This document shows, piece by piece, positions 1 through 12,600 of a stretch of 64,000 bases of DNA. The stretch's first letter is position 1. Every line of letters begins with the position of its first letter. The notes under the pieces are model-generated. The model had not been told where the DNA came from. It ran no database searches and saw nothing but the letters and a program-made list of their open reading frames with translations. Origin of the DNA: Lepidodermella squamata (lineage: Eukaryota > Gastrotricha); assembly GCA_047495785.1 (NCBI GenBank), contig JBLDXI010000033.1, positions 1,178,001 through 1,242,000 on the forward strand, read 5' to 3'. The position numbers and the translations under genes are program-made.

Positions 1-72
1 TTAATTAAAATAAATTAAAAATTGAAAAATGTTGAAAAAATTTCAAAATTTAAGAAATTGTTTAATAATCAC

Positions 73-3000
73 GTGAGATCCGGCGTCGTCGTTGGCGATG
101 TTGAGTTCGGCGCTGAGCCATTGCGCACCCTGTTGGCCGCATCGCTCCCACAGCAGCCGTTCGTCCTGGTTAGCCTTGGCGTGATAGACGCGAAGGCAGC
201 CCATCTGCGAGCCGTACATGAAGTACCAAAATTGGAAGCAATAACTCGCAGAATTCTTCATGAGCGCCTTTAAAATTCGCGCCTTGTCGCCCTTCTTCTG
301 CGGCGAGGAGCCTTCGATGAAGGCGTAGGTGCCTAAAATTTATAAAAAAATCGTTAATTATCGGAAAATTAGGGCATGAAAAATTACGTGCAAATTAATG
401 TGAACTCAACGATTAAAATTATAAAAATAAATTCGTGCAGTTTTAATTGATTAAAATCAACGAAAAATCACAACGAAAATGAGTTGAAAGTGTCAAAACC
501 AAAACGCAAAGTGATTAAAATTGACGGTTAAAAAAATTCTGGAATTGTTACTGTACCTATCATGAGTGGATTGACCCCGAAATAGTAACTGAGTGAGACC
601 CACTTTGAAAGGACTGGCGTGTGATAAGGTTTGATATGTTTTTAAATGGGCCGCGCATGCAGATGAGGCACAAGTTGACAAAAATAATATTAATTATAAG
701 CACCGTGAATATAGGTTAAAGTTAGTATCATTTAAAATTGTGACTTTTTTCAAATTATTAAATTTTAAAAAATGCAAGGAAAATACCTTTCGCTTCACCA
801 GACCCGGCGTAGGTGTGGTCGAAAGACGGCCCAGTGCCGTAGGACGGGGTTGGTCCACGGTTCATCTGCCAGTCGAAAATGTCGCCGAAAGAATTCTTCC
901 ACGCGCAAAAGTTGTTCGCCTCGAAATCGCAGAAATCATCGTCCGCATCGGTCGGGCCCAACTGGCACGTTTTCGGCGAGTACGAAACTTGGACGTCGTC
1001 CAACGAAATGGTGCCGCCAAACGTCGGCTGCCCGGCCTCGGCTTCGAACGCAATCTGGAAGAACGGGCCCTTTGGAATAATCGGCGCTTGGCCGCTGAGC
1101 CACGCGTCGCCAAAGTTACCCCGCGCCTCCCAGATAACGTCCTCCTCGAGGCCTGGGTTGATGACAACCATGCGCAACACCCCGGCATCGACGCCGTTAA
1201 CGCCGAAGAAAAATGTGATGCAGTTGACGTCGTAGCTGAAGTAGCGGCTTAGTAGTCTAGCTTTCTGGCCTCGCTTCTGAGGCTGGCCGGTCATTGTGTA
1301 GGCGTAATGGCCGTTTGTGTCACCCCGGCTGTGATCGACCGCCGGCATGGTTGGGTGGCGCTGGCGCACGCTGTTCGGCGAGTATGGCCCGTAAATGTCC
1401 CATGAAAAGTCGCTGTTCGGATCACTGCCCCAGCCACACCACGTTTGCTCAAACGAACAAGTCGCTGTAAAAACATATTGTGAAGTTTTACGAGCTGTAC
1501 AGTGACCACAAATGAAACATCAATTAGTATCGAGGGTAGAAACATTATTCGAGATTAAAAAAGGGAAAAAAACAGGGGCGAAATTCTTAGAAATAGGCAA
1601 GCTATAGGCGTTTTCATCACCTCCAACAAAAAAATGCCATTAAGCTGGTCGAAAAAAATAAGTCAAGGCGGGATAGGTTTTTTTTGTTACCTTTGATTAG
1701 CATGTTCAAGTCTGCGTTAGTGTGGTTAAAATCTTAATTAGCATGTGCCATGCACGAATATATAAAAGGCGCGATCATTTTTTTAGAATGATAATAATAA
1801 TAATATCTGTGGTGTGATTATATGCGAGGTTCAGCGGCGTGTTTTTTACCTGACGTAATGTTCGTGCTACCATCAACAGGTGTGGCCCCGGCACCTCCAA
1901 CAAGGTTTACATTGACAGGCCCACCTTTTGCTGATGACGTTGCGCCGACAATGGGCAGCAACACGGATGCTGGTGTCGCGGTATTGCCGCCTTTTATTAT
2001 TTCATCATTATTCATTCATTAATAATTGAAAACAATTAGTAAAGCGCTAAAAGTCGCACTTTAAATTTTCTACTAAAAATTCCACCTTAATTAATACCTA
2101 GTAATTTTTCCCGATTAATTTTAAACAACTGCCTTCACCACACATTCACCGTTCACCAGAGTGCTATTTTAGGTGTGAAATTAATTGACCTGAGAAACGC
2201 CCTGGTTTTCGCAGTTCAGTGAATAAAATGTGCGTAAAAAAGGATTTTTCAAAAATTTTGAAAAATCCGAACTCCAATGAAAATGATTCATCGCAAAAAG
2301 TGTTGCCGAAAAGCGTCGCATAACTTTACAAATTAGAGGTATTTTCTTGGGTGTTCGATAGCTTAGGTATTAGATGGCTAGCAAATACCCGAAACAGCAA
2401 ACGCGACAAAACAGCAAATTTATTAACTTGCGACATAACAGCAGAAAATCGATGCATCTTTTGAATAGTAAGTTTTTGCTGTTTTGTCGCAAAATATAAA
2501 ATTTGCTGTTTTGTCGTAATTGCTGTTCTGCGAAGTTGCTGTTTTGTCGCCGTACCAAATTGGCACGCAATAAAAATCGGAAACACGCGATAAATTCGGA
2601 TTTTTCTGAAAATTTCATGTCCCAACGATTCCGCGTTTTGATAATTCAAGATCAGTCTCAAAGGCTTCCCGTCAAATATTTCAAAACTTTTCAAAAAAAT
2701 TTCAATTTGAGCGATTTTAAATCCACTTCTCGGTAAAAATGTCACACGGTTAGAAAATTATGCGAAAAGCCGAGAAAAAGTTTGCTCTAGTAAAAAAGAT
2801 CTGAATCTCTAAAAAAAAGTTCAGGGGCTGAAACTATGGGATCTGACCCAATTTCTAAGCAAATTAATAATCCACTAGTTCAATTATTTTTCCACAAATC
2901 TCGCATTTAAATCTTACCGACTACGAGTCTTGGCATCGACCCGCTGACAGGATACAAGAACGGCGACGATTTGCCAGCCGATCTTGGCTGATTCTCAAAC

Positions 3001-6000
3001 GAGATCAACATTTCCGAAGTCGTCGCTAGCTGCGTTGTAGTCGTAGGCCTCGTCGTTGTTGTCGTTGTTGTCGTCGTTGTTGGTGCAGTTGTCGTTGTCG
3101 TAGTCGTCGTCGTGCTAGTCGTCGTACTCGTCGAAGCTGTCTTCTGTTGGTAAGGGTAAAGACCGAGGTTATTGGACACCCCGAGATACGAAGGAATGGA
3201 AAGGCCTACGGATCGAACAACCGGTGACATCGGCAGTAGGACAGGTTGTTGAGCAGGGCCTTCGACACTCAGCTTATTCGAAGGCGGAGCTGGCACAGAG
3301 GGTGGTTGTAAGGACCTAGCGACATTGACGTAAGAAATCGAAGCCACCCTAGGCTGGGTCGACATTGTTTCAACAGGCGTTGTGCCGTAGCCGTGGTCGT
3401 AACTCAACGCGCATTTGTACAACCTGTTGATTTCACGCACGTCCCAATTTGACAGGCCGTTTCGCTGGCCGATCGTTGTTCCGTCTTTCCGCGGCGCGAT
3501 TGTGATGAGATTAGGCGCTTTTGAGAAGTCGCTCGCACCGTAATGCATGACTGATTCGTAGTCGTAGGGCGTGCCCGAGTCGGTGGCGAACTTCGGGTCG
3601 AGCTTTTTGAAGTTCTCCCGCGCGTACCATAGAATATTGTCCCAGATAATGTTGACGTAGCTGTCGCGGTCGGGCCGGTTCTGCTCGTGCCAGAAGCCGA
3701 TGGCGTGCATCAACTCGTGGACGATGGTTCCGTAACGCCAGAAACAGCCAGAGTTAAGGCGGACTAATTGCATGCCTAATTGGCGACCGGCACTTGACGA
3801 ACATCTGTTATTCAAAAAAAAAGTTAATTAGCTGTTGTTGTTGTTGTTGTTCTGATGAGCTGGGAAATATGGGAATTTAATTTATTTTTATTCAAATAAT
3901 TTAGTTTCATATTTCTAATTGAAAAAAGGATGAAGATGCAAATTCAGCGAAAAATCCTAAAACTCATGGAAATGTTGACAAATTTCACTTAAGAAATTTC
4001 GTTCGCGTGGTAAATTTGGTTTCATCCAAGTTACAAAAAAAAGTTGGTGATAAAAATGTGAAGTTCAGCTTCAAATCTCTAATAATTAAAAAATAAATTG
4101 AAAAAGCGGGAAAAAAATCCTGAAACTTTTAGCAAAAATATTGAAAAATGGCATTCACATAATGTTTTTCGACTTGGCCGCCATATTTTAAAATTATTCA
4201 AAATTTAGGTCATTCGTAAAATAAATTCAGACAAAAATATTGGCAAAAATTGAAGTTCGGAATCGGTCACAAAAGAATTCAACAATTCAGATTTTTCAAA
4301 TTTCAAATTTTTAAATTATTCTGGATTTGAAAAAATTGAAACAAATTCCGTTCGTTTGCTGATGGCAATGGAAATGTTTGCAAACCCCACGTGACAATCA
4401 AATTTCTACTGGGTTAGATTTTGGGGCTCGCCACTCACATAGACCGAGAAAAAGCCCTGGATTTGTTCAGAGCCGTACGGTTCCGCCTGTACAACGCCCT
4501 TATTTTCAATAATAAACAGGTTTTTCAAGATCAAGCCCATTTTTAAATTAGCGAATTTCAAAAACAAAAATCACGACTTACAATGCATCCTGAACTTTTT
4601 TGATGTAGATGTAGTCGGTTTCATCGACACGTCGCTGGAACCTGATACACGTCCTCTGGCCGTAGTCTTCGAACGCCCTCAGCAGCATATTCCGCTCCGA
4701 ATCCGCGAAATCGCCATCGATGATGTACGGAATAACGCCATTCGGCCACAGATAGTCGTCATTAGCTATCGCGGCATTGAGTACGTTTTCAGCGCCGGGG
4801 ACGTTCGCCATCGACGACACAAGGATGTCGCCCTCGACAACGTCGTAGCAGTCACCCTCGCTGAGAGCGACGTGCGACAGCGCGACGTCGCGCGAGTTGC
4901 CACCGGTTGTGCCGTCGAAGATGAGCCGGAAGTTGTACGTCGCGTTCAGCTTGACTAGCGCCGTCAGCCACGTCGAGTGCGAGTCGTCCTGTGACGTCCA
5001 CGCGACGTATTCCGCCCGCGATTCATTACGCACGATAACCTTGAGCGACGACAGGCCCTCCGGGTTGAACAGGTAGTACAAAAATCGCAGGCAAAAGCCG
5101 CTATGCATGGCTGAATTCGTCGCCGGCACCCACTCGGAGACGAGCCTAGCATGCTTGCCAAACGACTCCGCCTGCGTTTCCACGTAGATGAAATAGTCGG
5201 ACGTGTTCTGCGGGCCGGCTTGCAGCATTTGCTGGTCGAGCGCGTTGTTGGGCGCGGCGAGGCGCGCGAATGCGGTTATATTGCTGGCCAAGGTCGGCGG
5301 CGCGGTGTTGGTGCGCGAAAATTGCGCCCAGTCGAGGTCGTCGAGTTGTGATTGCGTCCAATAGCATAAGCTGTTGCGGAACTCGCAGTCAATCAGATTG
5401 GTAGCACCAGCGACTGGCTTAATTCCACCTTTAAAATATTAAAAAAAATCCTCCTTAATTATTTTTCATTATTTTTTCATTTTATTTTCATCCGATTTTT
5501 GAATTATATTAGGGAGTCACTCGTTTTTTGTTTTGTTTTGAAGAAGTTGAGAAAGACATGTTTTGCTTCTTTTTGCGTTCAAAATAGCATTTACTGCGGT
5601 TAATGACTATTTACGAAGTGTCCCCGTTTCCCAGACTTCACTACACCCTACAACGGCTTTTACTTGCCTGTTTGCCCTAGTATATTTTGGCGACTCGCGC
5701 CACTCAAATAACCGCTGTATTTTTGTCAAAAGAGCAAGCGCCGGCTATATGCCTAAAACAACCCGGGGCAATAAAACTGTCTGCAGCTATCATTTTATGG
5801 GGCTCACAAAAAGCACAACAGGCGCGCGCAATAGCATTGTCTGTGTTGAAGACAAAATTTTCACCGCACGACAAAAGTGCGGTCATCTAATAATAAGTAT
5901 CTGCTTTTTCATCTCTGCCTTTTCATGAAATAACTGCGTATATCATTACAACCCATCTTTATGGCCCCGTAGGTGGGCGAAACAACGTACAATGAAACGT

Positions 6001-6600
6001 GAAAATACACATCGTAAAAACCCACAGGACATTTATTGGCCCGCCGCTGTGGTGGTGGTGATGATGATTGTTTCAACAAAACACGCGAATGTTCGCAAAA
6101 ACTCGTCAATAAAACGGAACACGAACAGCAGCAGGCATTGTTGTCCCATTTTTGTTGAATGCAAGCAAATAAATAAACAATACCCCTAAGCAAACACCAA
6201 GACAGCCCTAAATAAAACCGATTTTTCCCCCACTGGGTAAATTAGTTATAAATAACCCAAAGAATAAACTCGATTTCGACGCATAAATACAATTGATTAT
6301 AGGAAAAAATGTACCTGGCAAGAGCTGAGCGATTGTTAGCGCAAAGAAAATGCCCGTTGACAGCCATCTCCTCGGCGTGGATTTGAGTAGTGACGAGGCG
6401 GGTAGGTTGTGCCTCGATGAGGCGATCGTTTGGCACCGTTGGGATCGCGATGAAAACGAGGCAGCGTGACTGCGGTGGTCATGGCACAAATTTGATGACG
6501 ATGACGACGATGGTGATGAAGGTTGAGCCGCGTGGCGGCGGTTAAATTGCGTTAAAAAACTATTAGGCTCAGCGGCAACGTCGAGAATTCGCTCCGACAT
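73..6600 (-). CDS. Membrane-anchored MAM-astacin-MAM-MAM metalloprotease (3' end off the window)
   Basis: Exons 6600-6315, 5428-4582, 3804-2918, 1990-1850, 1464-787 and 332-73 join with GT/AG sites and agreeing phases. The donor at 72-71 shows the gene continues past the left edge; at least 1,033 residues are encoded. The order is: a Ser-rich N-terminus without early signal peptide; a hydrophobic segment (about residues 78-95, probable signal anchor); a MAM domain (about 108-290); a VEGDI motif (293-297) like the FxGD aspartate switch of astacin propeptides; the astacin domain from LWPNGVIPYI (322) through the zinc site HELMHAIGFWH (407-417) and Met-turn SVMHYG (462-467) to about 510; a Ser/Pro linker with a long Thr run; then two further MAM domains (about 722 on, the second cut). 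All zinc ligands are present, so an active zinc endopeptidase acting outside the cell is expected. Meprins place astacin before MAM; here one MAM comes first. The start at 6600 is the first Met of the anchor exon; an upstream exon is possible. Confidence 0.85.
2390..2551. repeat. Intronic cluster of a 15-mer in both orientations
   Basis: TTGCTGTTTTGTCGC or one-base variants occur at least three times on the plus strand (about 2473-2551) and at least twice reversed just before (about 2395-2440), so the segment can fold back. It lies in the astacin intron between exons 2918 and 1990. No coding role is seen. Confidence 0.7.
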
Positions 6601-9600
6601 TGTATTGAAGAGTAGCGGATTGTTGATTGTTCTAATAACAGGAACTGGAATAACCTATGGACGGGTTACTAGAAGACCGAAGTTGAATTTTCCGCTCCGG
6701 CAGGCCGATACAGCTCATAATTAGAAGTCACCAAAATTAATCAACTATTTTAGGCCTTAATCAGTAAATAACGGATAATAAAATAGACCTAGATGAGGAA
6801 ATGAGGAAAAAGTTGTTAATAAATGAAAGGCGGAGGTCTAGCACCTTTGAAGGCGCGAGAAAAAAGGCGCTCGAGATAGTGCTTGGAGCGCGTGTTTACG
6901 TTTCATTGCGAGGCAGGACGCGTAAATTGCGCCTCTACCAACATTGTTGTTTAGCGCGGGTTTATGGCCGCGACTGGTAAGTAATATTATAGTATTATTG
7001 TCATTACTGCTACTAGAGGTAACTGGCTTAAGGAGGCGCTGTCCCCCTGCGCCGAAAGAGGTGCCTATTAATAATAGCGTGGCGAGATGTGTCCCTCTCT
7101 GCCTTTGAGAGGCCATCGGCCCGAGTTGCCTACTTCACGCAGCTCGTCATCATAAAATCTCAAGAAGCTAGTATTGAAAATTGAAAGAAACACGTTGAGA
7201 CGCGCTATTATTATTATTATTGTTATTACAAGGCGTTAAATTCGCGAGCGCAGACAAGCCGCTTCGAGCTTGAGCGATTTGCCTGAATGCGCCGGCTGGT
7301 TGCCTATCTAAGATCAAATAACCGGAAAAAATTGCGAATAAAGGCGAACAGCGTCACCGGCGCAACAGCCTTTTGTCAATTGCGTGTTCGGCAAAACGTT
7401 TAAAGGGCGGGGTCGGGCCGAAATTAATTTCCAAGCGGCTATTAAGATGCGACAACTGACAGCAAGTCCGCCTTAATTATACGCTAGATTTTTATTGCTA
7501 AAGCATGACCGACTCTCGCGGTTTTTATTACCTAGCGTAAACAATAGGAAGTTTTGAATGGGGAGTCGATATGCTACTTATTACAGCAATACCTACTACG
7601 CACCCTGTTGGTTTATTGCGCTCGCTGAAATTTTTAAATATTAAGGCGGTGGTGATTGTTGTTTTGTTTGGTTAGCGTAGTAGCTTTTATTGCGCAAATA
7701 TTAATTATTTACAGGTAAGATTTGGTTGGTAATAATAATAATAGGAAATCGCCCGCTCTCGCGCTCAATTGTCGCAATTTTAGCCCGATTTTATTGCGTG
7801 TTTCCCGAAATGGCCAACGCAATTTCTCGATAATAAAGAATTTCTAAAAACTATAGTTGCTGGCTATTACCTGAGTTCTGAGCCATGTAAATATCGCCCG
7901 CTAAATAATAATAACAATAATAATAATAGTAATAAACAAAAATTCGATAGAAGAAGTTACAGCGCGCAAGAAACTGAAAAACCCGCCCACATAAATTTTT
8001 ATTGTTTGAGAGACCGCTGCGTTATAGGAGATGAATGCGCTATTGACAGCACTGCCCATCAGGGTAAAATGTTTCATATTTTAAGGGCTCTAAACGTCGC
8101 GGTCATTGAAATAATCCAAGACGGCCGTTTATTATCGACACGCAAAATTGTTTTTCGCCCGTGGTTTTTGGTAAATTTCAATTATATATTGTTCAAAATG
8201 CCTAAAATGAAACGTAGGAGAAATTTCTGAATCGCAGAACAGAACGTTTTGTAGCGAAAATATTTGCGTAAAAACCGTGCGTTAATTTCTCGCATGGCTC
8301 AGCAGAAAAAGTAGACGGTGACAAAAGATAAGAAAGATGAGACAAACATGAGGTGTCGGGAAAAAAATGTTTGAATAGGTTAATTAAAAAATATTGAGAT
8401 GACTGTTTCGTGATACAATGATACCTGCCATAAAAATTATTGTTATTTTTAGGAATAATTAAAACGCAACTTTTTAACGCCGCAACAATTAATTAATAAA
8501 AACGGTGGCCGAATTTTCTGCGGAACGTTTTTCGGTATCACCACTAACAATCGTGTCGCATGTCGCCGCGCGCTTTTGTTTCGCTCGTTTTATGACATTC
8601 GCGCGCCTCGTGCGCGGTGGCAAAAAGTTTTGTTGTGTATTTAAGCGCAGCAACAGCAGAAAATTGGCAGTTGACCATCGAGGCAGGTCTAAAATATATG
8701 CCGGCGGCGGAAGTTGCCATCATGCAGAGCAGCTAATGCACAGAAGTATCATCCTAGTGCGATAACGTAACTTGCTATAATTTAACTGTAAATGTTGGTT
8801 TATTTTTGCGCGCGATGAAGCGAGCCTGAATAAACGATAGATTTTTATGGCAACACAACGAAACACAATTGGCGACACAATAGCGGGTGGTAAAAAGGCA
8901 GACAAGTGCGGCTGCTAGGTAAATGAACATCGCCGCCATTATATCTTTGATGAAACTATAAAAATAATAGATGAACAGCAAATAAAAATAACAATAAAAA
9001 GTTATATGTTTTGTCCAGCCATCTCTCTCTCTCTCTCTGCTGAGTAAATATCACAAAAGTTGCGCATAATGTGATAGCCGTGAAAAATATTAAGGTGGGC
9101 GCGAAAATTCGTAATGACGAGCGCGCATCACCTTTAATGAGCGCGCGCTATTGTTTCCGCGCGTTTTTTCCGCGCGCAACAAAATTTGCGAAAGCGCCCC
9201 GCGTTTTATCGCACTGTAAATAAAACCGCTACGGCGCCGCTTTCGAATACTATACAGGTAGGTATATTGCTGTAAGTAAATTGTAATTTGCAAAAATAAA
9301 CAGTGTTCACGACCGGGTTGAATGACTAATGAACTATAGTGAAGGCGCTTGTCTTAAGGCGGCTGGCGAATTAGACACCTTGTGGAAATCGGCCCCATTA
9401 TTGTTATTATTTATGGTGGCGGCGAGAGTTATAGGAACTGTAAGGACATGAGGGAGTAGAGCGCTTAACACTATGTTTGATTATACTTCACGTAATGCAA
9501 TAATTCAGTCACTCAGTCACCTCAAAGAGGTCAGTCACCCTGTGCGTGCGTGTTTGATGAACAGCAAACAGCCGCGTTTTGTTGTTATTGTCGTTAGGCA

Positions 9601-12600
9601 GTATTGTTGTGCCGGCGAAAGGCGACACGGGAGACACAGCGAGGCCTTAACAAATAGTAGGTAAGTCGTCGTCGGCAGTTGTGTATTGAGAGTTATAGGG
9701 GGTAATATAATGATTTATTATTAGCAAGAGGCAAGGCGCGGCTGATGCGTGTAATAAAAATGACGGCGGCGTGCGCGCGTTTAGCCCCACGCACGCGCAT
9801 GTCAGGACCCAGAACGCACTCAGAACAACAAGTCAAAACACCGATGACTGCCTGCGCCTTGTGACACCTTGTTCGCAGAACAAACGCTCGTGTTTATCCT
9901 CTCTTAGGTATTATTATTATTGTTGTATTACGTATACCTATTACTATTCGACGAACCCGGCTGACAAACAACTCGAATACTGACCTACAGATAGCCTTCA
10001 AGTTTTTTGGCACGAGATAGTTAAGTCAGATTAACGTCAGATTAAGTAGAACGGTAAGAGTGAGGTGACCTAATTCGGTGGGGGTTATTCATAACAATCA
10101 ACATACCTGCATGTATTTTTTACGGGTATGAGCTTGTCTTATTTAGGGCAAATTATTAGAATGGGGGAGGAGGCAACAGCGGGCGGTGCTCCGCGAAGCG
10201 TGCTGTCGCTTAATTGAGGTGGATAAAAATGCGTCAACAATTTTTGTTGTTGTTGTGGAGCATTTGGGAAAACGCCACTGGTAGAACTTCGACATTAATT
10301 TTTTTAATTTCACGTGATGAAAGATGAGAGAGAGCGTGTTAATAGTTTGTCGAGGGCACCGGGTGCAAATTAATCCAATGCCGCTGAGGAAAAAGTCAAA
10401 AGAAATTAATGATGCGACACTATAACAAGAATCTATGCGGCAAAAATCCTGGTTTGCGTACAACACCTATTGCGATAATTTTTAAAATAAATTTCAGCTA
10501 GGCACAGGTAGGTAATAAAAAACTGCGCAATAATTACTGTGATGATGTTAAAAGACAACGTAAAAGAGGTGGTAAAAGCGATAACATTGTTGGAGGTAGG
10601 AAAAACACTCGATTCGCAACACATGAAGCAGTGAGGTTTTTTCGGACCATTTGCCTGCCCGTGCCGGGCTGTGGGCATTTAATAGACACGCATAGCGCGT
10701 AAAAAACACAAGAGATACAACATAATAACAGACAGAAAGAGTTACTTGTTTATCGAGGCGAAATAAATTATAATAGTAATAATTTTTCTCTCAAACTTTA
10801 ATTCACCTGAGTATAGAAATTCGTTCGATAGTTCGGGTCATTCTAAAACGGGATGACCTCTCTTTCATTGCCTTTAGAAGTGATGCCGGGCAATAAGTAA
10901 AATTTATTGTTACTGCGCATTTCGGTTATAATTAACTTGACCTATAGCGGCCCCTGGTCCTTATAAAACGATGAATTGAATAAAAGTCCTCGAAAGCCCT
11001 CAATAGCCCTCAAAAGCAGTCCTGGTTACTTCATTATCTGTTCTCACCTGACGGGGGAAATTGCGAAAAAAACGGCGCAGGTTTTTATTCACTCGTTTTT
11101 TTATCTACTGATGTAATGAATGGGAGTCTTGGAGAGAAGAAAATTGCCTAAACGATGTGGGCGCAATAATAAGACGCAGGCATGAAGCGGCTCATCGACT
11201 TGAATTATACACACGATCCGGCACGAGAGATGCTCACTCGAGTGTGAAATTGTGTTGTAGATAGTAGTAGGTGTCGTATAAAAACTATACTATAAACAAC
11301 AAAATCGCATTTTTTCATCTCTCACTCTAATCTCACCGCAAGTAATTTTGACACAGGTATTATTAAGATTAGGTTAACAATTCACGTTATGATTCAATAC
11401 TCTTTTGTTCTGAGATTGAACAATTGTAAAAACAGGAAAGTTCGGACATTTGACCATTGAGCATAAAATTAATCAAAAGAACGGAATTAAAAAAAGGAAA
11501 AATAATTATTTTAACTGAAAATAACAAAAATTAAGGTGGAGCCTACTATTCCGCAGTTCAGGCTTGTTTAGGGACGCTTAGAGGGTGTGGGGAAGGCTAG
11601 GCATTTCGTATGCCAAGTGGTGACAGATCGCAACCGGTTAGAACACGCTGCGCCTCGCGCCTTGTTTACTTGCAATTACATGTATATTCAGGCCGTTTTT
11701 GTTTGCCGGAATTTTTTCCTACCAGCGCCTAATATATTATTATTTAATTGCGGCAATATTTTTACAGCCCAGTTCCGCGCGTCGATTAAAATGTGTTCAA
11801 TTGATGCAAGTATTATTCGCAATTCATCATACCATAGCGCTGTGTATTGATACCTGCCCGGCCTACAGCGATTTTGTCGAAACAACATGTGTTCAGAGGT
11901 AAATAACAACCCTCAAACACATCTATTTTCGCCGAAAATGGACTACATTATAACACAGGAATAGGCGATGGAAGAAAAATACACCATTTTAGCGCAATAA
12001 GATTGCAGATATGAACTTTGAATCAAGTAATTTCTAACGCCTGATAACTCGATCAGGTGTGATAATATGAGCTGCCTCTGAAATATGAATATAAAAATTT
12101 GCCTAGGTAGAAGGATAATGGCTAAAAACGAGGCGAGAAATTGCGCCGCCGCACACGCCGCGCGCGTTTTTGTTGTTAACTTTGCGGTTGAAAACACAAT
12201 AATGCTAACGCAAAATTGAATATGTTGCAGTCGGCTTAGCCCCTGAGCGCGCATGGCGGAGATAAAAAAGAGCTCGCAGCGCGCAAAAAGTAGCGCGAGG
12301 AGGCTTCAAGTAGCGCGCTCAACGGGCTGTAATATTCGCGTCTCCGTAAACACCTGACTTCTAATAACAGCGTTAAAAGCCCGGCTGACAAAACGTTGGG
12401 GCAAAATATTAGCGAAACAAACGTCTCACGGGGCAGGAAAACATATCGTTACATGCATCAACCCGCGTCTCATTATGGTGAATAGGGTGTTCTATATACT
12501 AAAAGCATACTCGGCTGGCGATTCTGTGCCAAGTATCATTTGTTTCAATAACACGGCTATTATTGTTGCGTGACAATGAACTGAAAGGTAACATCCCGTT

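Noticed and set aside
1291-1545. 84-codon minus-strand frame crossing the intron/exon boundary at 1464
   Set aside because: It is in a different frame from the MAM domain, which explains this stretch with correct splice phase.
5563-5928. 121-codon plus-strand frame within the first intron of the astacin gene
   Set aside because: Composition is random, there is no conserved motif, and it overlaps an intron with good splice sites on the other strand.
6838-7116. 92-codon minus-strand frame upstream of the astacin gene
   Set aside because: No family resemblance and no splice donor that would join it in phase to the anchor exon.
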